This document shows positions 33,862 to 43,034 of a stretch of 45,387 nt of DNA, one piece after another. The position numbers were made by a program, and so were the translations under genes. The notes under the pieces are model-generated. The model worked only from the letters and a program-made list of their open reading frames with translations, made no database searches and was not told the DNA's origin. The DNA is from a bacterium. GTDB lineage: Bacteria; Bacillota; Clostridia; Oscillospirales; Oscillospiraceae. Numbering within the stretch: the stretch's first letter is position 1; each line of letters begins with the position of its first letter. The stretch is from positions 1 to 45,387 of the forward strand of contig JAHYYS010000008.1 in NCBI GenBank assembly GCA_019424865.1, given 5' to 3'.

Positions 33862-34381
33862 GCCGCACCTCCTCGGCCTTTTCCGCCCCCGCCAGGGCGC
33901 GGATCAGGGCCAGTCCAAATTCAAAGGCGGAACCGGCGGCCCGCCCGGTAATCAGATTCCGGTCTGCCACTACGCTGGCGTCCTCCGCCTGGCCGCCGGT
34001 CAGCTTCTCCTCCATCCCGGGGTAGCAGGTGGCCCGCCGCCCCTTCAGCATGCCCCACTCCCCCAGCAGGGTGGGGGCGGCACAGATGGCAGCCAGAGGA
34101 ATCCCCCGGTCCACAGCCTCCTGGGCCAGGGCCGCCACCGCCGGATGCTCCCGCAGGTTCTGCACCCCGCAGCCGCCGCCGGGCAGCACGATCATCTCCG
34201 CGTCCCGCAGATCCACCTGGGCAATCACCCGGTCCGCACGGACCGCAATGTCGTGGCTGCCCGCCACCATCTGATCCTCCACCCCGGTCAGGGCGGTCTG
34301 GATCCCGGCCCGCCGCAGCAGGTCAGCGGGGACCAGGGCCTCGGCCTCTTCAAAGCCGGGCGCAAGCAGAATGTATACCAT
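33842..34381 (-). CDS. DJ-1/PfpI family protein
   Basis: A 179-residue DJ-1-like protein (ThiJ/YajL branch). The conserved Glu is in PGFEEAEAL, and the nucleophilic Cys100 lies in AAICAAPTLLGEWG, the nucleophile elbow of the class. GRRATCYPGMEEKL and TGRAAGSAFEFGLALI are typical of the family. Such proteins act in protein or glyoxal-adduct repair, or as chaperones, under oxidative stress. It starts 41 bp after tmk and overlaps the next gene by 20 bp. Confidence 0.93.
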   Translation of the reverse strand: MVYILLAPGFEEAEALVPADLLRRAGIQTALTGVEDQMVAGSHDIAVRADRVIAQVDLRDAEMIVLPGGGCGVQNLREHPAVAALAQEAVDRGIPLAAICAAPTLLGEWGMLKGRRATCYPGMEEKLTGGQAEDASVVADRNLITGRAAGSAFEFGLALIRALAGAEKAEEVRHAVHYY

Positions 34382-34422
34382 GGTCGATTCCTCCTCTTTT
34401 CCTCTTGTCAGTCAGCCGGTTT

Positions 34423-35094
34423 TCACTTCAAAAGGGGCGCGGTCAGCCCCCAGATCTCCTGGTGAATCTCCTCCACGCTGCGCAGCGCGCCCCCGCGATC
34501 CACGCAGGGGACCACCCGCCAGCCCAGCAGCCGCGCGGCCTCCAGGGCGCTCTCCCGGCAGGCGGCCAGATAGCCGGTGTCCAGCTCGTGGATGTCCGCC
34601 CGGGTGTGGGTGGCCTCCTCCCGGCTGCGCAGCAGCTCCACCGCCCGCTGGGTGGGCATGTCCAGATACAGCACCAAATCGGGCCGGGGCAGCCCCATCC
34701 GGTTGTGCTCAAAGTCATCCAGCCAGCGCAGGAACTCCCCCCGCTCCTCCGGAGGGCACTTGGCCGCCTGATGCACGGCGTTGGAGGTGGTATACCGGTC
34801 GGCAAGCACCAGCCCCCCCGCCTGATACCGGTCCCCCCACACCTTTTTCATGGATGCGTACCGGTCCACCGCGTAGAAGGCGGAGGCGGCATAGGGGTTC
34901 ACGTCCCCGGGCTTCTCGCCGAACTCGCCCCCCAGATACATGCGGATCAAAGCCGACGAGGGCTGGTCATACTGGGGAAACACCAGCCTTTCATAGGCCT
35001 TCCCCGTCTCGTCCAGGCGGCGGCACAGCCGGGCAAACTGGGTGGACTTGCCCGAACCGTCCGTCCCCTCAAAGACAATCAGCCTGCCTGCCAT
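34423..35094 (-). CDS. tmk: Thymidylate kinase-like deoxynucleotide kinase
   Basis: A 223-residue P-loop kinase of the thymidylate kinase family, which phosphorylates dTMP to dTDP. Its P-loop is FEGTDGSGKST. The DRY-type motif is LADRYTTSNAVHQ and the lid carries LRSREEATHTRAD. It is somewhat longer than standard Tmk, with an insert between the P-loop and the DRY motif (GEFGEKPGDVNPYAASAFYAVDR), so a broader deoxynucleoside kinase is a minor alternative. The ATG at 35094 overlaps the tagA stop (ATGA), so translation is coupled. Confidence 0.85.
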   Translation of the reverse strand: MAGRLIVFEGTDGSGKSTQFARLCRRLDETGKAYERLVFPQYDQPSSALIRMYLGGEFGEKPGDVNPYAASAFYAVDRYASMKKVWGDRYQAGGLVLADRYTTSNAVHQAAKCPPEERGEFLRWLDDFEHNRMGLPRPDLVLYLDMPTQRAVELLRSREEATHTRADIHELDTGYLAACRESALEAARLLGWRVVPCVDRGGALRSVEEIHQEIWGLTAPLLK

Positions 35095-35831
35095 CAGTTC
35101 TTCCCCTTTCCGCCCTCTCTGGCCCGCTCGCCCGCGGCCTTGACCAGCACCAGGGGCAGCTTGGCCATGCGCCCGATGCGCTTGGGCTCCTTCTTCAGCC
35201 GGTAGGCCCACTCCAGCCCCAGCTTCCGCCAGGACTCCGGGGCCCGCTCCACGCTGCCGGCAAACACATCCAGGGCGCCCCCCAGGCCGATGGCCAGCCG
35301 GGCCCCGGTGTGCCGTCCCCAGCGGGCCATCCACTTCTCCTGCTTGGGCGCGCCCAGACAGACAAACAGCAGATCCGGCCGGGCGGCGGCGACCTTTAAA
35401 AGGGCCGCCTCCTCGTCCTTGAAATAGCCGTCCTGGGTGCCGCACAGGGTCAGGTTGGGATACCGCTCCAAAATGCGGCGCCCCGCCTCCTCGGCCACGC
35501 CGGGCTTGGCCCCCAGCAGGTACAGCCGTCCGCCCGTCCCGTTCAGGCAGGCGAGCATATCCTCGGCAAACTCGATGCCGGGCACCCGCCCCTGTAAGGG
35601 CCGCCCCAGGATGCGGGCGGAGTAGACCACGCCGATGCCGTCGGGCAGCACCAGGTCGGCCCCGTTGAGCACCGCCCGGAACTCCCCGTCCCCCTCCGCG
35701 GCCAAAATGAACTCCGGGTTGGGGGTGACCACATAGTGAAAGCAGTCCTCCTCCAGCAGCTCCGCCCCCCGGCGGGCCGCCTCCTCCCGGGTGAGATTAT
35801 CAAATTGTATGCCTAAAATTTCTGTTTTCAA
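35094..35831 (-). CDS. tagA: WecG/TagA-family N-acetylmannosaminyltransferase
   Basis: A 245-residue glycosyltransferase (GT26) that adds ManNAc to undecaprenyl-PP-GlcNAc in wall polymer synthesis. The family catalytic signature is VVTPNPEFI with Thr-Pro-Asn, then LVLPDGIGVVYSAR with the catalytic Asp. LYLLGAKPGVAEEA and FVCLGAPKQEKWM are also diagnostic. The C-terminal tail is basic and is likely to bind the membrane. The start is TTG at 35831 with GGAGG 7 bp upstream; no ATG fits the N-terminus. SLH-anchored proteins elsewhere in the window need pyruvylated wall polysaccharide, for which such enzymes supply a linkage unit. Confidence 0.93.
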   Translation of the reverse strand: MKTEILGIQFDNLTREEAARRGAELLEEDCFHYVVTPNPEFILAAEGDGEFRAVLNGADLVLPDGIGVVYSARILGRPLQGRVPGIEFAEDMLACLNGTGGRLYLLGAKPGVAEEAGRRILERYPNLTLCGTQDGYFKDEEAALLKVAAARPDLLFVCLGAPKQEKWMARWGRHTGARLAIGLGGALDVFAGSVERAPESWRKLGLEWAYRLKKEPKRIGRMAKLPLVLVKAAGERAREGGKGKN

Positions 35832-35903
35832 CCCAGTTCCTCCACCGGTTCCCCCCGTTCAGCCGCCTGCGGAAGGCGCACCGGGGCCTTTGTTTACCAT
35901 GGT

Positions 35904-35932
35904 ATTCTATCACGCTCCCGATGAAAAGTCCA
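35904..35932 (-). promoter_or_regulatory. Probable promoter of the tagA operon
   Basis: On the minus strand TGGACT (35927-35932), 17 bp, TAGAAT (35904-35909), 73 bp before the TTG start. Confidence 0.5.
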
Positions 35933-35997
35933 TGAAATTTCCATGAAGGTTTTCCCCGGCTCCCTTTTCCGGCGGCCTTTTGTAACCGCACTGTAAC

Positions 35998-36026
35998 TTG
36001 ATCTTTTACTACGTCAAGTGTAGTAT
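35998..36026 (+). promoter_or_regulatory. Promoter of the BlaI/M56 operon
   Basis: TTGATC (35998-36003), 17-bp spacer, TAGTAT (36021-36026). The -10 lies inside the left arm of the operator dyad, so repressor binding would block RNA polymerase. Confidence 0.75.
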
Positions 36027-36051
36027 ATTATTATCACTACAATTGACGTAG
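36009..36051. promoter_or_regulatory. BlaI-type operator dyad
   Basis: The 16-bp arms CTACGTCAAGTGTAGT (36009-36024) and ACTACAATTGACGTAG (36036-36051) are inverted repeats with one mismatch around an 11-bp AT-rich spacer. Each arm itself contains a TACA/TGTA-type core like BlaI/MecI boxes. It lies 17 bp upstream of the blaI-like start codon, implying autoregulation of the operon. Confidence 0.8.
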
Positions 36052-36067
36052 ATAGGAGCGCACTGCT

Positions 36068-36442
36068 ATGAAACGACTGCCCGACACCGAGCTGGAGGTC
36101 ATGAAGGCCCTGTGGGCCTCCGGGCCCGACACCCCCCGCGCCGCTCTGGAGCGGAGCCTGGCCCCCTTTGGCTGGGCCGCCAACACCATCAACACCTATC
36201 TCTCCCGCCTGGCGGACAAGGGCTTTGTCCAGGTGCGCCGGGAGGGGAAAAACAATCTGTACACCCCCCTGGTCACCCGGGAGGCGTACCAGGCCTTTGA
36301 CAGCCGGGCGGTGCTGGACCGGCTGTACGGCACCCCCCGAAACTTTGTGGCCGCCCTAGCCAAGGGCGGCCTGGCGCAGCAGGATCTGGACGAGCTGCGC
36401 TCCCTGCTGGATGAGCTGAACGGAGGGCAGGACCGTGGATAA
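36068..36442 (+). CDS. BlaI/MecI-family repressor
   Basis: A 124-residue winged-helix repressor with LPDTELEVMKALWAS at the N-terminus and the recognition-helix region WAANTINTYLSRLADKGFVQVRREGKNNLYTPL. The C-terminal dimerisation part covers about 80-124. Family members repress promoters until a partner BlaR1/MecR1 protease causes their cleavage. The M56 gene overlaps its end by 8 bp. A dyad operator over its promoter predicts self-repression. The usual scissile region cannot be confirmed by eye. Confidence 0.93.
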   Translation: MKRLPDTELEVMKALWASGPDTPRAALERSLAPFGWAANTINTYLSRLADKGFVQVRREGKNNLYTPLVTREAYQAFDSRAVLDRLYGTPRNFVAALAKGGLAQQDLDELRSLLDELNGGQDRG

Positions 36443-37391
36443 TCTTCTCCTCACCCTGGCCGCCCTCACGCTGGGCGGCTCCGCGGCGGTGGCCGCCCTG
36501 GCTCTGGTGTCCCGCTCCACCCGCGCCCGCTACGGCGCCCGCTGGCGGTGCTGGGCCTGGCTGCTGCTGTGCCTGCGCCTGGCCGTCCCCGTCTCCCTCG
36601 CCGGTCTGACCCACAGCGCCGCCCGCACCCCCATCCGCCTGCCCGCGCCGGAGGACACGGTGGTCTATCACTATGCGCCCAGCCAGCCGGATCCCCCCTT
36701 CGACCCGCTGCCCGCCGGCGGCACCTCCGCCCCCAATCTCCCTCCGGCGGGCCAGGGGAATCAGGGCACCTCGGTCTCCAGCCCGGACACCTCCGCCCAG
36801 GAGGCCGCCCCTGACACCGCCGGGACTGCCGCCGGGGACAGCGGCGGCTTCTCCCTGTCCGCCTCCCAGCTGCTGCTGGGGATCTGGCTGGCGGGCGCGG
36901 GGGCCATGCTGCTCTGGGCCCTGGTCAGCCACGCCCGCCTGCTGATTTTTCTGCGCCGCTGGGCCGTCCCCGTCTCCGATCCGGAGGTCCTGCGCGCCTG
37001 CAATCAACTGGGGAACCGGCTGGGATTGAACCGGCGCCCCAGGCTGATGTCCTGCCGGGGCCTGCGGGTGCCCATGCTGGTCGGGCTGTTCCATCCCGCC
37101 CTGCTGCTGCCCCAGGAGGCGCCCCAGGGGGAGGCCCTGTACTGCTCCCTGCTCCATGAGCTGACCCACTACCGCCGCCGGGACATCTGGCTCAAGACCT
37201 TGGCCCTGTGGGTCAACGCCCTGCACTGGTTCAATCCCTTCATGTGGTACATGGTGCGCCTGGTGGAGCGGGACACCGAGCTGGCCTGTGACGAAGCGGC
37301 TTTGAAGGCGCTTCCCGCCGGGGAGCGCGCCGCCTATGGCCGCACCATCCTGAGCGCGGCGGAACGCCTGGGCGGCCGCCGGACCGCCTGA
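36435..37391 (+). CDS. M56 (BlaR1-like) membrane metallopeptidase lacking a sensor domain
   Basis: A 318-residue membrane zinc protease. Helices lie near 4-25 and 38-55, then a Pro/Gly/Thr-rich external linker (about 60-140), a third helix (about 145-165) and the M56 peptidase core. HELTHYRRRD places the zinc ligands His241 and His245 with catalytic Glu242, and the third ligand is in ERDTELACDEAA. The GTG start at 36435 overlaps the repressor gene. The protein stops just after YGRTILSAAERLG, where full BlaR1 homologues continue into a further membrane helix and an external sensor. That continuation is found instead at the N-termini of the three proteins downstream, so sensing may be supplied in trans. 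Confidence 0.9.
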   Translation: MDNLLLTLAALTLGGSAAVAALALVSRSTRARYGARWRCWAWLLLCLRLAVPVSLAGLTHSAARTPIRLPAPEDTVVYHYAPSQPDPPFDPLPAGGTSAPNLPPAGQGNQGTSVSSPDTSAQEAAPDTAGTAAGDSGGFSLSASQLLLGIWLAGAGAMLLWALVSHARLLIFLRRWAVPVSDPEVLRACNQLGNRLGLNRRPRLMSCRGLRVPMLVGLFHPALLLPQEAPQGEALYCSLLHELTHYRRRDIWLKTLALWVNALHWFNPFMWYMVRLVERDTELACDEAALKALPAGERAAYGRTILSAAERLGGRRTA

Positions 37392-37457
37392 CCCCGCGGC
37401 ACACAGGCCGCCGCTGCCCGGCCATGCCTTTGTCCCGTTTCAGAAAGGAGTATCTCT

Positions 37458-38738
37458 ATGCGCAACCCGTTTCCCCCCTCCCCCTTCTCCACCCGCCTGT
37501 CCGGCTCCGCCCGGGAGGTGGAGCTGCGCATCCGCAATATTTTCCAGTGGAAAAAGGAGCGCCCGCCGGTGTGGCTGATGGTCCTGATGGCTGCAATCTG
37601 CCTGTCCTGCGGCTCCCTGGTGTCCTGTCAGGTGTCGGAGGCCTCCCCCTCCGGGGCCGCGGACCTGGCGCAGCGCCTCCAATATGACCCGGATTCCCCC
37701 TTCCACGCCTTTTTGGACGGCCTGGAACTGGATGGAACCGGGGACGGGGATGACGCCGTCTTTGTCCTCCCCGGGCAGGGCGAGGACACCTCGTCTGCGG
37801 CGCTCACCACCCAGGTGACCGTCCTTCTGGGCACCGGACAGGAGCTGACCTGGGACTACCCGTACCCCTGTTTCCCCCATATCATTCCCCTGTATCTCAC
37901 CTCGTCCCACCGGCAGTCTCTGGTCATTGAGATGGATGACCGGACCTCCAACTACGGAGCCGCCGTCTATTTCATTCTGGAGGTCCGGGACGGCGCCCTT
38001 GCGGAGGCGGCTCACATTGGGCTGTGGGACTCCGGCGAAAGCGGCCTGCTGGCCGACCAGGCCGTCCTGGACGGCGCGCTGGTCCGGGACCGGGAGGACA
38101 GCCCCCTTCAGGCCCTGCGGGTCCCCGTCCTCGTCGACAAGTGGCACGCCCCCTGCTACCACACCCTGACCTGGGACGGCGCTCAGTTCTCCACGGTTTC
38201 CGACGGGTATTTCACCGACACGCAGACCCTGTCCCTGCCGGACGGCGGGGCCCTGACCCTGGAGCTGACCGGGGAGTGGAGCTCTAATGACTGGGGCGGC
38301 TGGGAACTGTATTACAGCCAGGTCCGGGTGCTGGACGGGGACGTCCCGCTCCAGACCATCACGCCGGAGTTCCCCCTGCCGGCCCCCCGGACCTTTGACG
38401 CGGACACCGCGGCCCAGGTCACGCCGCCGCAGTCCAGCTATCCCCCCTTCGGCTTCAGCGCCGACACCATGCTGCACAGCGTGGATCTGCGGGACGTGAA
38501 CTTTGACGGCTTTCCGGACCTGGGCCTCCCCTGCGACACCACCCACAACGACGTCCACGCCTGGTATCTGTGGGACCCGTCCTCCCGGCAGTTTCAATAC
38601 GCCTTCGCCCTCCAGGGGGACCTGACGGTGGATCCGGAGCGCCAGCTCCTGATTGAAAACCGCTGGGAAGCGGAATCCCACCTCTATTCCTTCAACGCTT
38701 ACGGGCATCTGGTCTGGATGGGCCCTGAGGAGCTGTAA
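37458..38738 (+). CDS. Exported sensor-like protein 1 (BlaR1 C-terminal-like, tandem paralogue)
   Basis: A 426-residue protein with a conserved N-terminal module shared with the next two genes: PFSTRLSGSA, then ELRIRNIFQWKKERPPVWLM, then a hydrophobic stretch ending in the lipobox-like LVSC (Cys57). This module matches the region that follows the peptidase core in full-length M56/BlaR1 proteins. The long charged segment before the hydrophobic part is unusual for a lipoprotein signal. The external part has no recognised domain. It contains an EF-hand-like Asp-rich stretch (LRDVNFDGFPDLGLP) near 345-360 that resembles FG-GAP/dockerin-type calcium loops. A clear ribosome site AGAAAGGAG precedes ATG 37458, so this is a separate translation unit and not a frameshift. 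Confidence 0.75.
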   Translation: MRNPFPPSPFSTRLSGSAREVELRIRNIFQWKKERPPVWLMVLMAAICLSCGSLVSCQVSEASPSGAADLAQRLQYDPDSPFHAFLDGLELDGTGDGDDAVFVLPGQGEDTSSAALTTQVTVLLGTGQELTWDYPYPCFPHIIPLYLTSSHRQSLVIEMDDRTSNYGAAVYFILEVRDGALAEAAHIGLWDSGESGLLADQAVLDGALVRDREDSPLQALRVPVLVDKWHAPCYHTLTWDGAQFSTVSDGYFTDTQTLSLPDGGALTLELTGEWSSNDWGGWELYYSQVRVLDGDVPLQTITPEFPLPAPRTFDADTAAQVTPPQSSYPPFGFSADTMLHSVDLRDVNFDGFPDLGLPCDTTHNDVHAWYLWDPSSRQFQYAFALQGDLTVDPERQLLIENRWEAESHLYSFNAYGHLVWMGPEEL

Positions 38739-38761
38739 GCCCGCCCGGAAAGGAGCTTTTT

Positions 38762-40081
38762 ATGGATCACAATGTCCCCTGCTCTCCCTTCTCCACCCGG
38801 CTGTCCGGGTCGGCAAAGGAGACCGAGCTGCGCATCCGCAGCATCTTCCAGTGGAAAAAGAAGCGCCCGCCGGTGTGGCTCATGGCCCTGATGGCCGTGG
38901 TCTGCCTGTCCTGCGGCTCCCTGGTGTCCTGTCAGCAGCGGCCCGCCGTGCCCTCCATCCTCATGGAGACCCAGTACTACGACAGTCTCGGCAGCTGCAT
39001 CGAGATCCCCGCGCTCTCCCTCCCCGCCGGGGAGCAAAATGAGGCGGTGGATGCCATCAACGCCGCGCTGGACGAACTGCGGGAGGAATACCGCTTTTCC
39101 CTGTCCGGCACAGAGTACGGCAGACTGTGCCTGTTCTACCCCTCCACAACGGACCGCTATCTGAACCTGGTCTTTTTCCGAAAGGACGCCTACTATGGCA
39201 GCGACGGCTCCGCCGCCTCCTGGGTCTACGACAAGAGGGAGGGGGTCCAGGTCACGGCGGAGGACGCCCTCGCCCTGGCCGGGACAGACCGGGAAACCCT
39301 GTTTGCCGGCCTGGAAGCGGTCATCGCCGCCGACCCGGAGGACCCCCAGGAACTGTACCAGACGGCTGACCCCATCAGCCTTCAGGGCTTCCGCATCAAG
39401 GCGGACGGCCAGCCGGTGTTCTATCTCACCGCCATGGTGGACTGCCGGGACATGGGGGATGACGGCTTTCTGGACGAGTGGAGCCGCCTTTATGTCTGGG
39501 ACAACGGAGTCTTTACCCGCTACTACTGTATGGTCTATGTCCCGGAAGGCCCCCCGTACGAGCGATATCCCCTAGTCCCGGCGGAGGAGACCGACCAGCT
39601 TGATCCGCCCCTGTGGAACCAGTGGTACTTCGCCGGGGAAGCGCCGGCGGGGGGCTTTGTGGACAAATCCATGCTGGACGTGCCCCATGCCCCCGATCTC
39701 CCCGGCGCGGACCTGTCCCCCTACGACGGAACCTTTTACGCCGCCCTGCTGAGCTGCTACGCGGACTATCAGGACCAGTGGAACGTCTACTACGCCGACT
39801 TCCAGTCGGACAGCGACCAGGCCGGCGACCTGCGGGTTGGCCCCGCCACCTATCTGGGCGAGATCCAACCGGACGAAACCACCACCGCCGCTGCTTATCA
39901 GGTGTGCTACACCTTCTATACGGACGGCCCCCGGGGGCTGGAGTGGCACTCCAATTTTGAGGTGGTGGTCCTGGGCTTCGACACCCACACCGGCAACTTC
40001 ATTTCCCTGCTGGGCCGGGCAGACTTTGACCCGCAGGGGCTGTCCATCGAAGAGATCATACAAAGAGCCGCTCAGCCATAA
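38762..40081 (+). CDS. Exported sensor-like protein 2 (tandem paralogue)
   Basis: A 439-residue protein with the same N-terminal module as its neighbours (PFSTRLSGSAKETELRIRS, FQWKKKRPPVWLM, hydrophobic segment, LVSC with Cys57). The external part differs from protein 1 but resembles the first half of protein 3: MxxQYYDxxxxxIEIPAL, followed by INAALDEL, LYPSTTDRYLNLVFFR, VYDKREGVQVT and VPAEETDQLDPPLWNQWYFAGE. The pattern of a strand, a long helix and a VYDKxxGxxVTxxxAL segment is reminiscent of RsiV/PdaC-type DUF3298 domains. No catalytic site is recognised. It lies 23 bp after protein 1, preceded by GAAAGGAG. Confidence 0.75.
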   Translation: MDHNVPCSPFSTRLSGSAKETELRIRSIFQWKKKRPPVWLMALMAVVCLSCGSLVSCQQRPAVPSILMETQYYDSLGSCIEIPALSLPAGEQNEAVDAINAALDELREEYRFSLSGTEYGRLCLFYPSTTDRYLNLVFFRKDAYYGSDGSAASWVYDKREGVQVTAEDALALAGTDRETLFAGLEAVIAADPEDPQELYQTADPISLQGFRIKADGQPVFYLTAMVDCRDMGDDGFLDEWSRLYVWDNGVFTRYYCMVYVPEGPPYERYPLVPAEETDQLDPPLWNQWYFAGEAPAGGFVDKSMLDVPHAPDLPGADLSPYDGTFYAALLSCYADYQDQWNVYYADFQSDSDQAGDLRVGPATYLGEIQPDETTTAAAYQVCYTFYTDGPRGLEWHSNFEVVVLGFDTHTGNFISLLGRADFDPQGLSIEEIIQRAAQP

Positions 40082-40091
40082 GGAGGCCGCT

Positions 40092-42831
40092 ATGAAAAAG
40101 ACAGAAAATATGCCCCGCACACCGTTCTCCACCGCCCTGTCCGGGTCGGCAAAGGAGACCGAGCTGCGCATCCGCAATATTTTTCAGTGGAAAAAGAAGC
40201 GCCCGCCGGTGTGGCTCATGGCCCTGACGGCCGCGGTCTGCCTGTCCTGCGGCTCCCTGGTCTCCTGTCAGGCCCAGCCGGCAGGCCCGGAGCTGGTGAT
40301 GGACATACAGTACTATGACAACGGGGAAAATTATATTGAGATTCCCGCCCTGGCTCTGCCCGGCGGGGCCGAGCCGGACGCGGGGGTGACCGCCGTCAAC
40401 GAGGCGCTGGCGGAGCTGAAGGACTTCTACCAGCCCGTGCTGGACGGCACCGCGGGCACGGACGGCTCCGCTCTGACGGGGCAGGAGAACCGCTGCCTGC
40501 TCTACCCCACCGAGACGGAGCGCTATCTCTGTCTGACCTTCTTCCGGGACGAATACCACACCGATCTGAACACCGGCCATGTCACCTCCCTGGTCTACGA
40601 CAAGGAGGCGGGGCAGCAGGTCACCCTGGACGAGGCGCTGGCACTGGCGGGCCAGACCGAGGCGGGGCTGTGCCAGGCCCTGGCAGACCAGTTCAACCCC
40701 ACCCTGGGGCAGGACGTTCCCGACGCCGACCTGTGCATCCAGAACCAGGCCCTGGAGGGCTTCCGCATGGGAGCGGACGGCCAGCCCGTCTTCTACCTCA
40801 CCGCCCGCACTGACGACCGGGACGACGCGGTCCTGGACGCCGTCAGCGGCGCGGACAACCTCTATATCTGGGCCGGCGGGACCTTTACCTTATATGACCA
40901 GCACACCCTGGATCCGGACCCCCTGGTCCCGGCGGAGGAGTGCCTGGACCTGGACCCGCCCCTGTGGCGGCAGTGGCATTTTGCCGGGGAGGAGCCCGTG
41001 GGCGGGCTCTCCCCAGCCGCCGCCTCCCAGAGCCGGGCGCTGCTGGAAATCCTGTATGACGCCGCCGCAGAGCAGGTATACATTGACGCGGGCAGCATGG
41101 ACCAGGCCTCCCCCACCCTGCTGCACGCCTCCAGCCAGGACGGCTATACCCTGGCCGCCGCCTCCTTCTGGGACAGCTACGCCGCCCATCTGGTCATCGG
41201 CGCCATCGAGGAGTCCACCGGGGCCCTGACCGGTCCCGCCTATGTTCTGGGCGGTCAGGGGGGTGTTCCCCATGTGCTGGCCTATGAGCCCTATGGGGAG
41301 GCGGGCGCCGTCCGCCTGCTTTACACCTTCAACTCCATGTCCCAGGCCCTGATCTACGGGGAAGCGGGCGCGGCAGGCCTGTCGGACGGCCGTCTTGCCT
41401 GGGTCTGGCCGGTGGAGGGCGACATTCTGGAGGCGGGCTCCCAGGCCCAGGCGGACTACTATACCTACTGGGCCGACCACCTGGCCCTGATGGCCCCCGG
41501 GGGCGTGGATGTCTTCACCCAGACGAACTACTCCGTCATCGACGGGGACGGCCCCCAGTGGGTCCCCGACCACAACGAGCTGTTCTATGCCGCCGCGGAG
41601 GAGGAGCTGCCCACCGGCGTCTACTATCAGGTCCGCACCTGGCTGGAGGAGTTTACCCGGACCCAATATAATCCCTGGGACAGCCGGAACGCCTCCGCCG
41701 TATGGCAGATTGTCTCCCTCGCCCCGGCGGACGGGGTGTACCCGGATCGGAATTTCGACGGAGTGGCCGTCTATGACCTGACGGCCCGGGCGGACAACGG
41801 GGAGGACCTGTGGTTTACCGCCTCCCTGCTTTTTGACCACGGGGCGGGGCAAATCACGCAGGTACTCAGCCACGCTATGGGCAGCGGCGCAGAGCCGGAT
41901 CTGGCGGACGCTCTCTCCGATGAATCCGAGCCGATCGGGACAGATCCTGCCCATCGAAATCAGCTGATTCTGGACTATATCCAAAGGCAAGACCCCAGCA
42001 TCGGCCGGATCTATCCGGCTTGGGACGCGCCCCAGGATTCACCACGGGAGGAGGACCTGCGTGTCGACGCCATCACGCTTCTGGGCACAGCCCCCCTCGG
42101 CGAGGCCACCGGGGCGTCCTATTTGGTGTCGGAGAGCATCTACACGACCCACGGGGAAAGCACGGATTGGCTCCCCATGGAGCGACGTCTTGTGCTGGTC
42201 CTTGCTCCGGACGGTACCTTCCAGTCCGTGCTGGGCGCGGTGAACTTTGACACCACGGGAATGACGGGGGAGGACATCGTCCAGCAAATGAACTGGGGCC
42301 TGGAGGACGCAGAGGTCTGCCTCTACCGGGACGGTTTCTCTGAGCCTGTGGGGACGGGCGAGCCGCTGTTCCTCTCCTGTCTGGATGCCATGCAAATGGA
42401 TACAGAGCGGCTGGAGGACTGGGGCCCCATCTACAATCCGGGAGATTTCTGGTTTCAAAGCATCGGCACGGCGGAAAGCGGAGGTTTTACCGCCCTGAGC
42501 TACTACAACAGCATGGAGGACCGGGCGTCCATCCACACCCTGGACACCACCATGACCGACCTGTTTACCCCCCCGGGGCACCCGGGTGGGGGACAGCCGG
42601 GAAACGGTGCTGGCGGCCTATCCCGAGGCTTTGACCGGAAATTACCACAACAAGTATCCCGACGAGCCCGACATGCTCTCCTTCCTCCCCCGGAGCGGCC
42701 ACAACCCCAGTCAGACAAGCGACCTGTCTCAGCTGGATTTTTCCAGCACGCTGGGCCCCGCCATTTTATTTTTCTTTGACGAGAGCGGACAGACGGTGGA
42801 GCGCATTGTTCTGACCGTGACCGACAGCTGA
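40092..42831 (+). CDS. Exported sensor-like protein 3, frameshifted in a C7 tract
   Basis: The largest of the three paralogues. The common N-terminal module (PFSTALSGSAKETELRIRN, FQWKKKRPPVWLM, LVSC with Cys59) is followed by a domain like that of protein 2 (residues about 65-310). A long further external region then ends in a segment of the form RGTRVGDSRETVLAAYPEAL. As sequenced, the frame from ATG 40092 runs to a stop at 42779 (895 residues) after a nonsense tail. Removing one C from the C7 run at 42568-42574 restores a continuous reading to 42831 (912 residues). The downstream part is plainly coding (LSQLDFSSTLGPAILFFFDE). The shift may be real, phase-variable or an assembly error. AAGGAGG precedes the start, 10 bp after protein 2. 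Confidence 0.75.
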
Positions 42832-42915
42832 AGTCTCCGCCTTAAAAAACGAAAGCCGCTTTTGTCGATTGCAAAAAATTATAAGTCAAATTTCCGTCTT
42901 TTCCTTAAATACTTC

Positions 42916-42944
42916 TTGCGCCCGGCGGGAAAAGCAGGTATACT
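42916..42944 (+). promoter_or_regulatory. Sigma-A promoter of hbd
   Basis: TTGCGC (42916-42921), 17 bp, TATACT (42939-42944). The leader is about 85 nt, with a small stem TGCCGG/CCGGCA. Confidence 0.75.
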
Positions 42945-43034
42945 GTGTTTCGTAAGAGCGGGGTCGGGGTTCCCGGCCAAGTCACTGCCGGTCCGTCCGG
43001 CAGACATCTATTTTATTGTTAGGAGGAACACAGT

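Noticed and set aside
42945..43034. Riboswitch in the hbd leader
   Set aside because: Small GC-rich stems are present but no known riboswitch core could be recognised.
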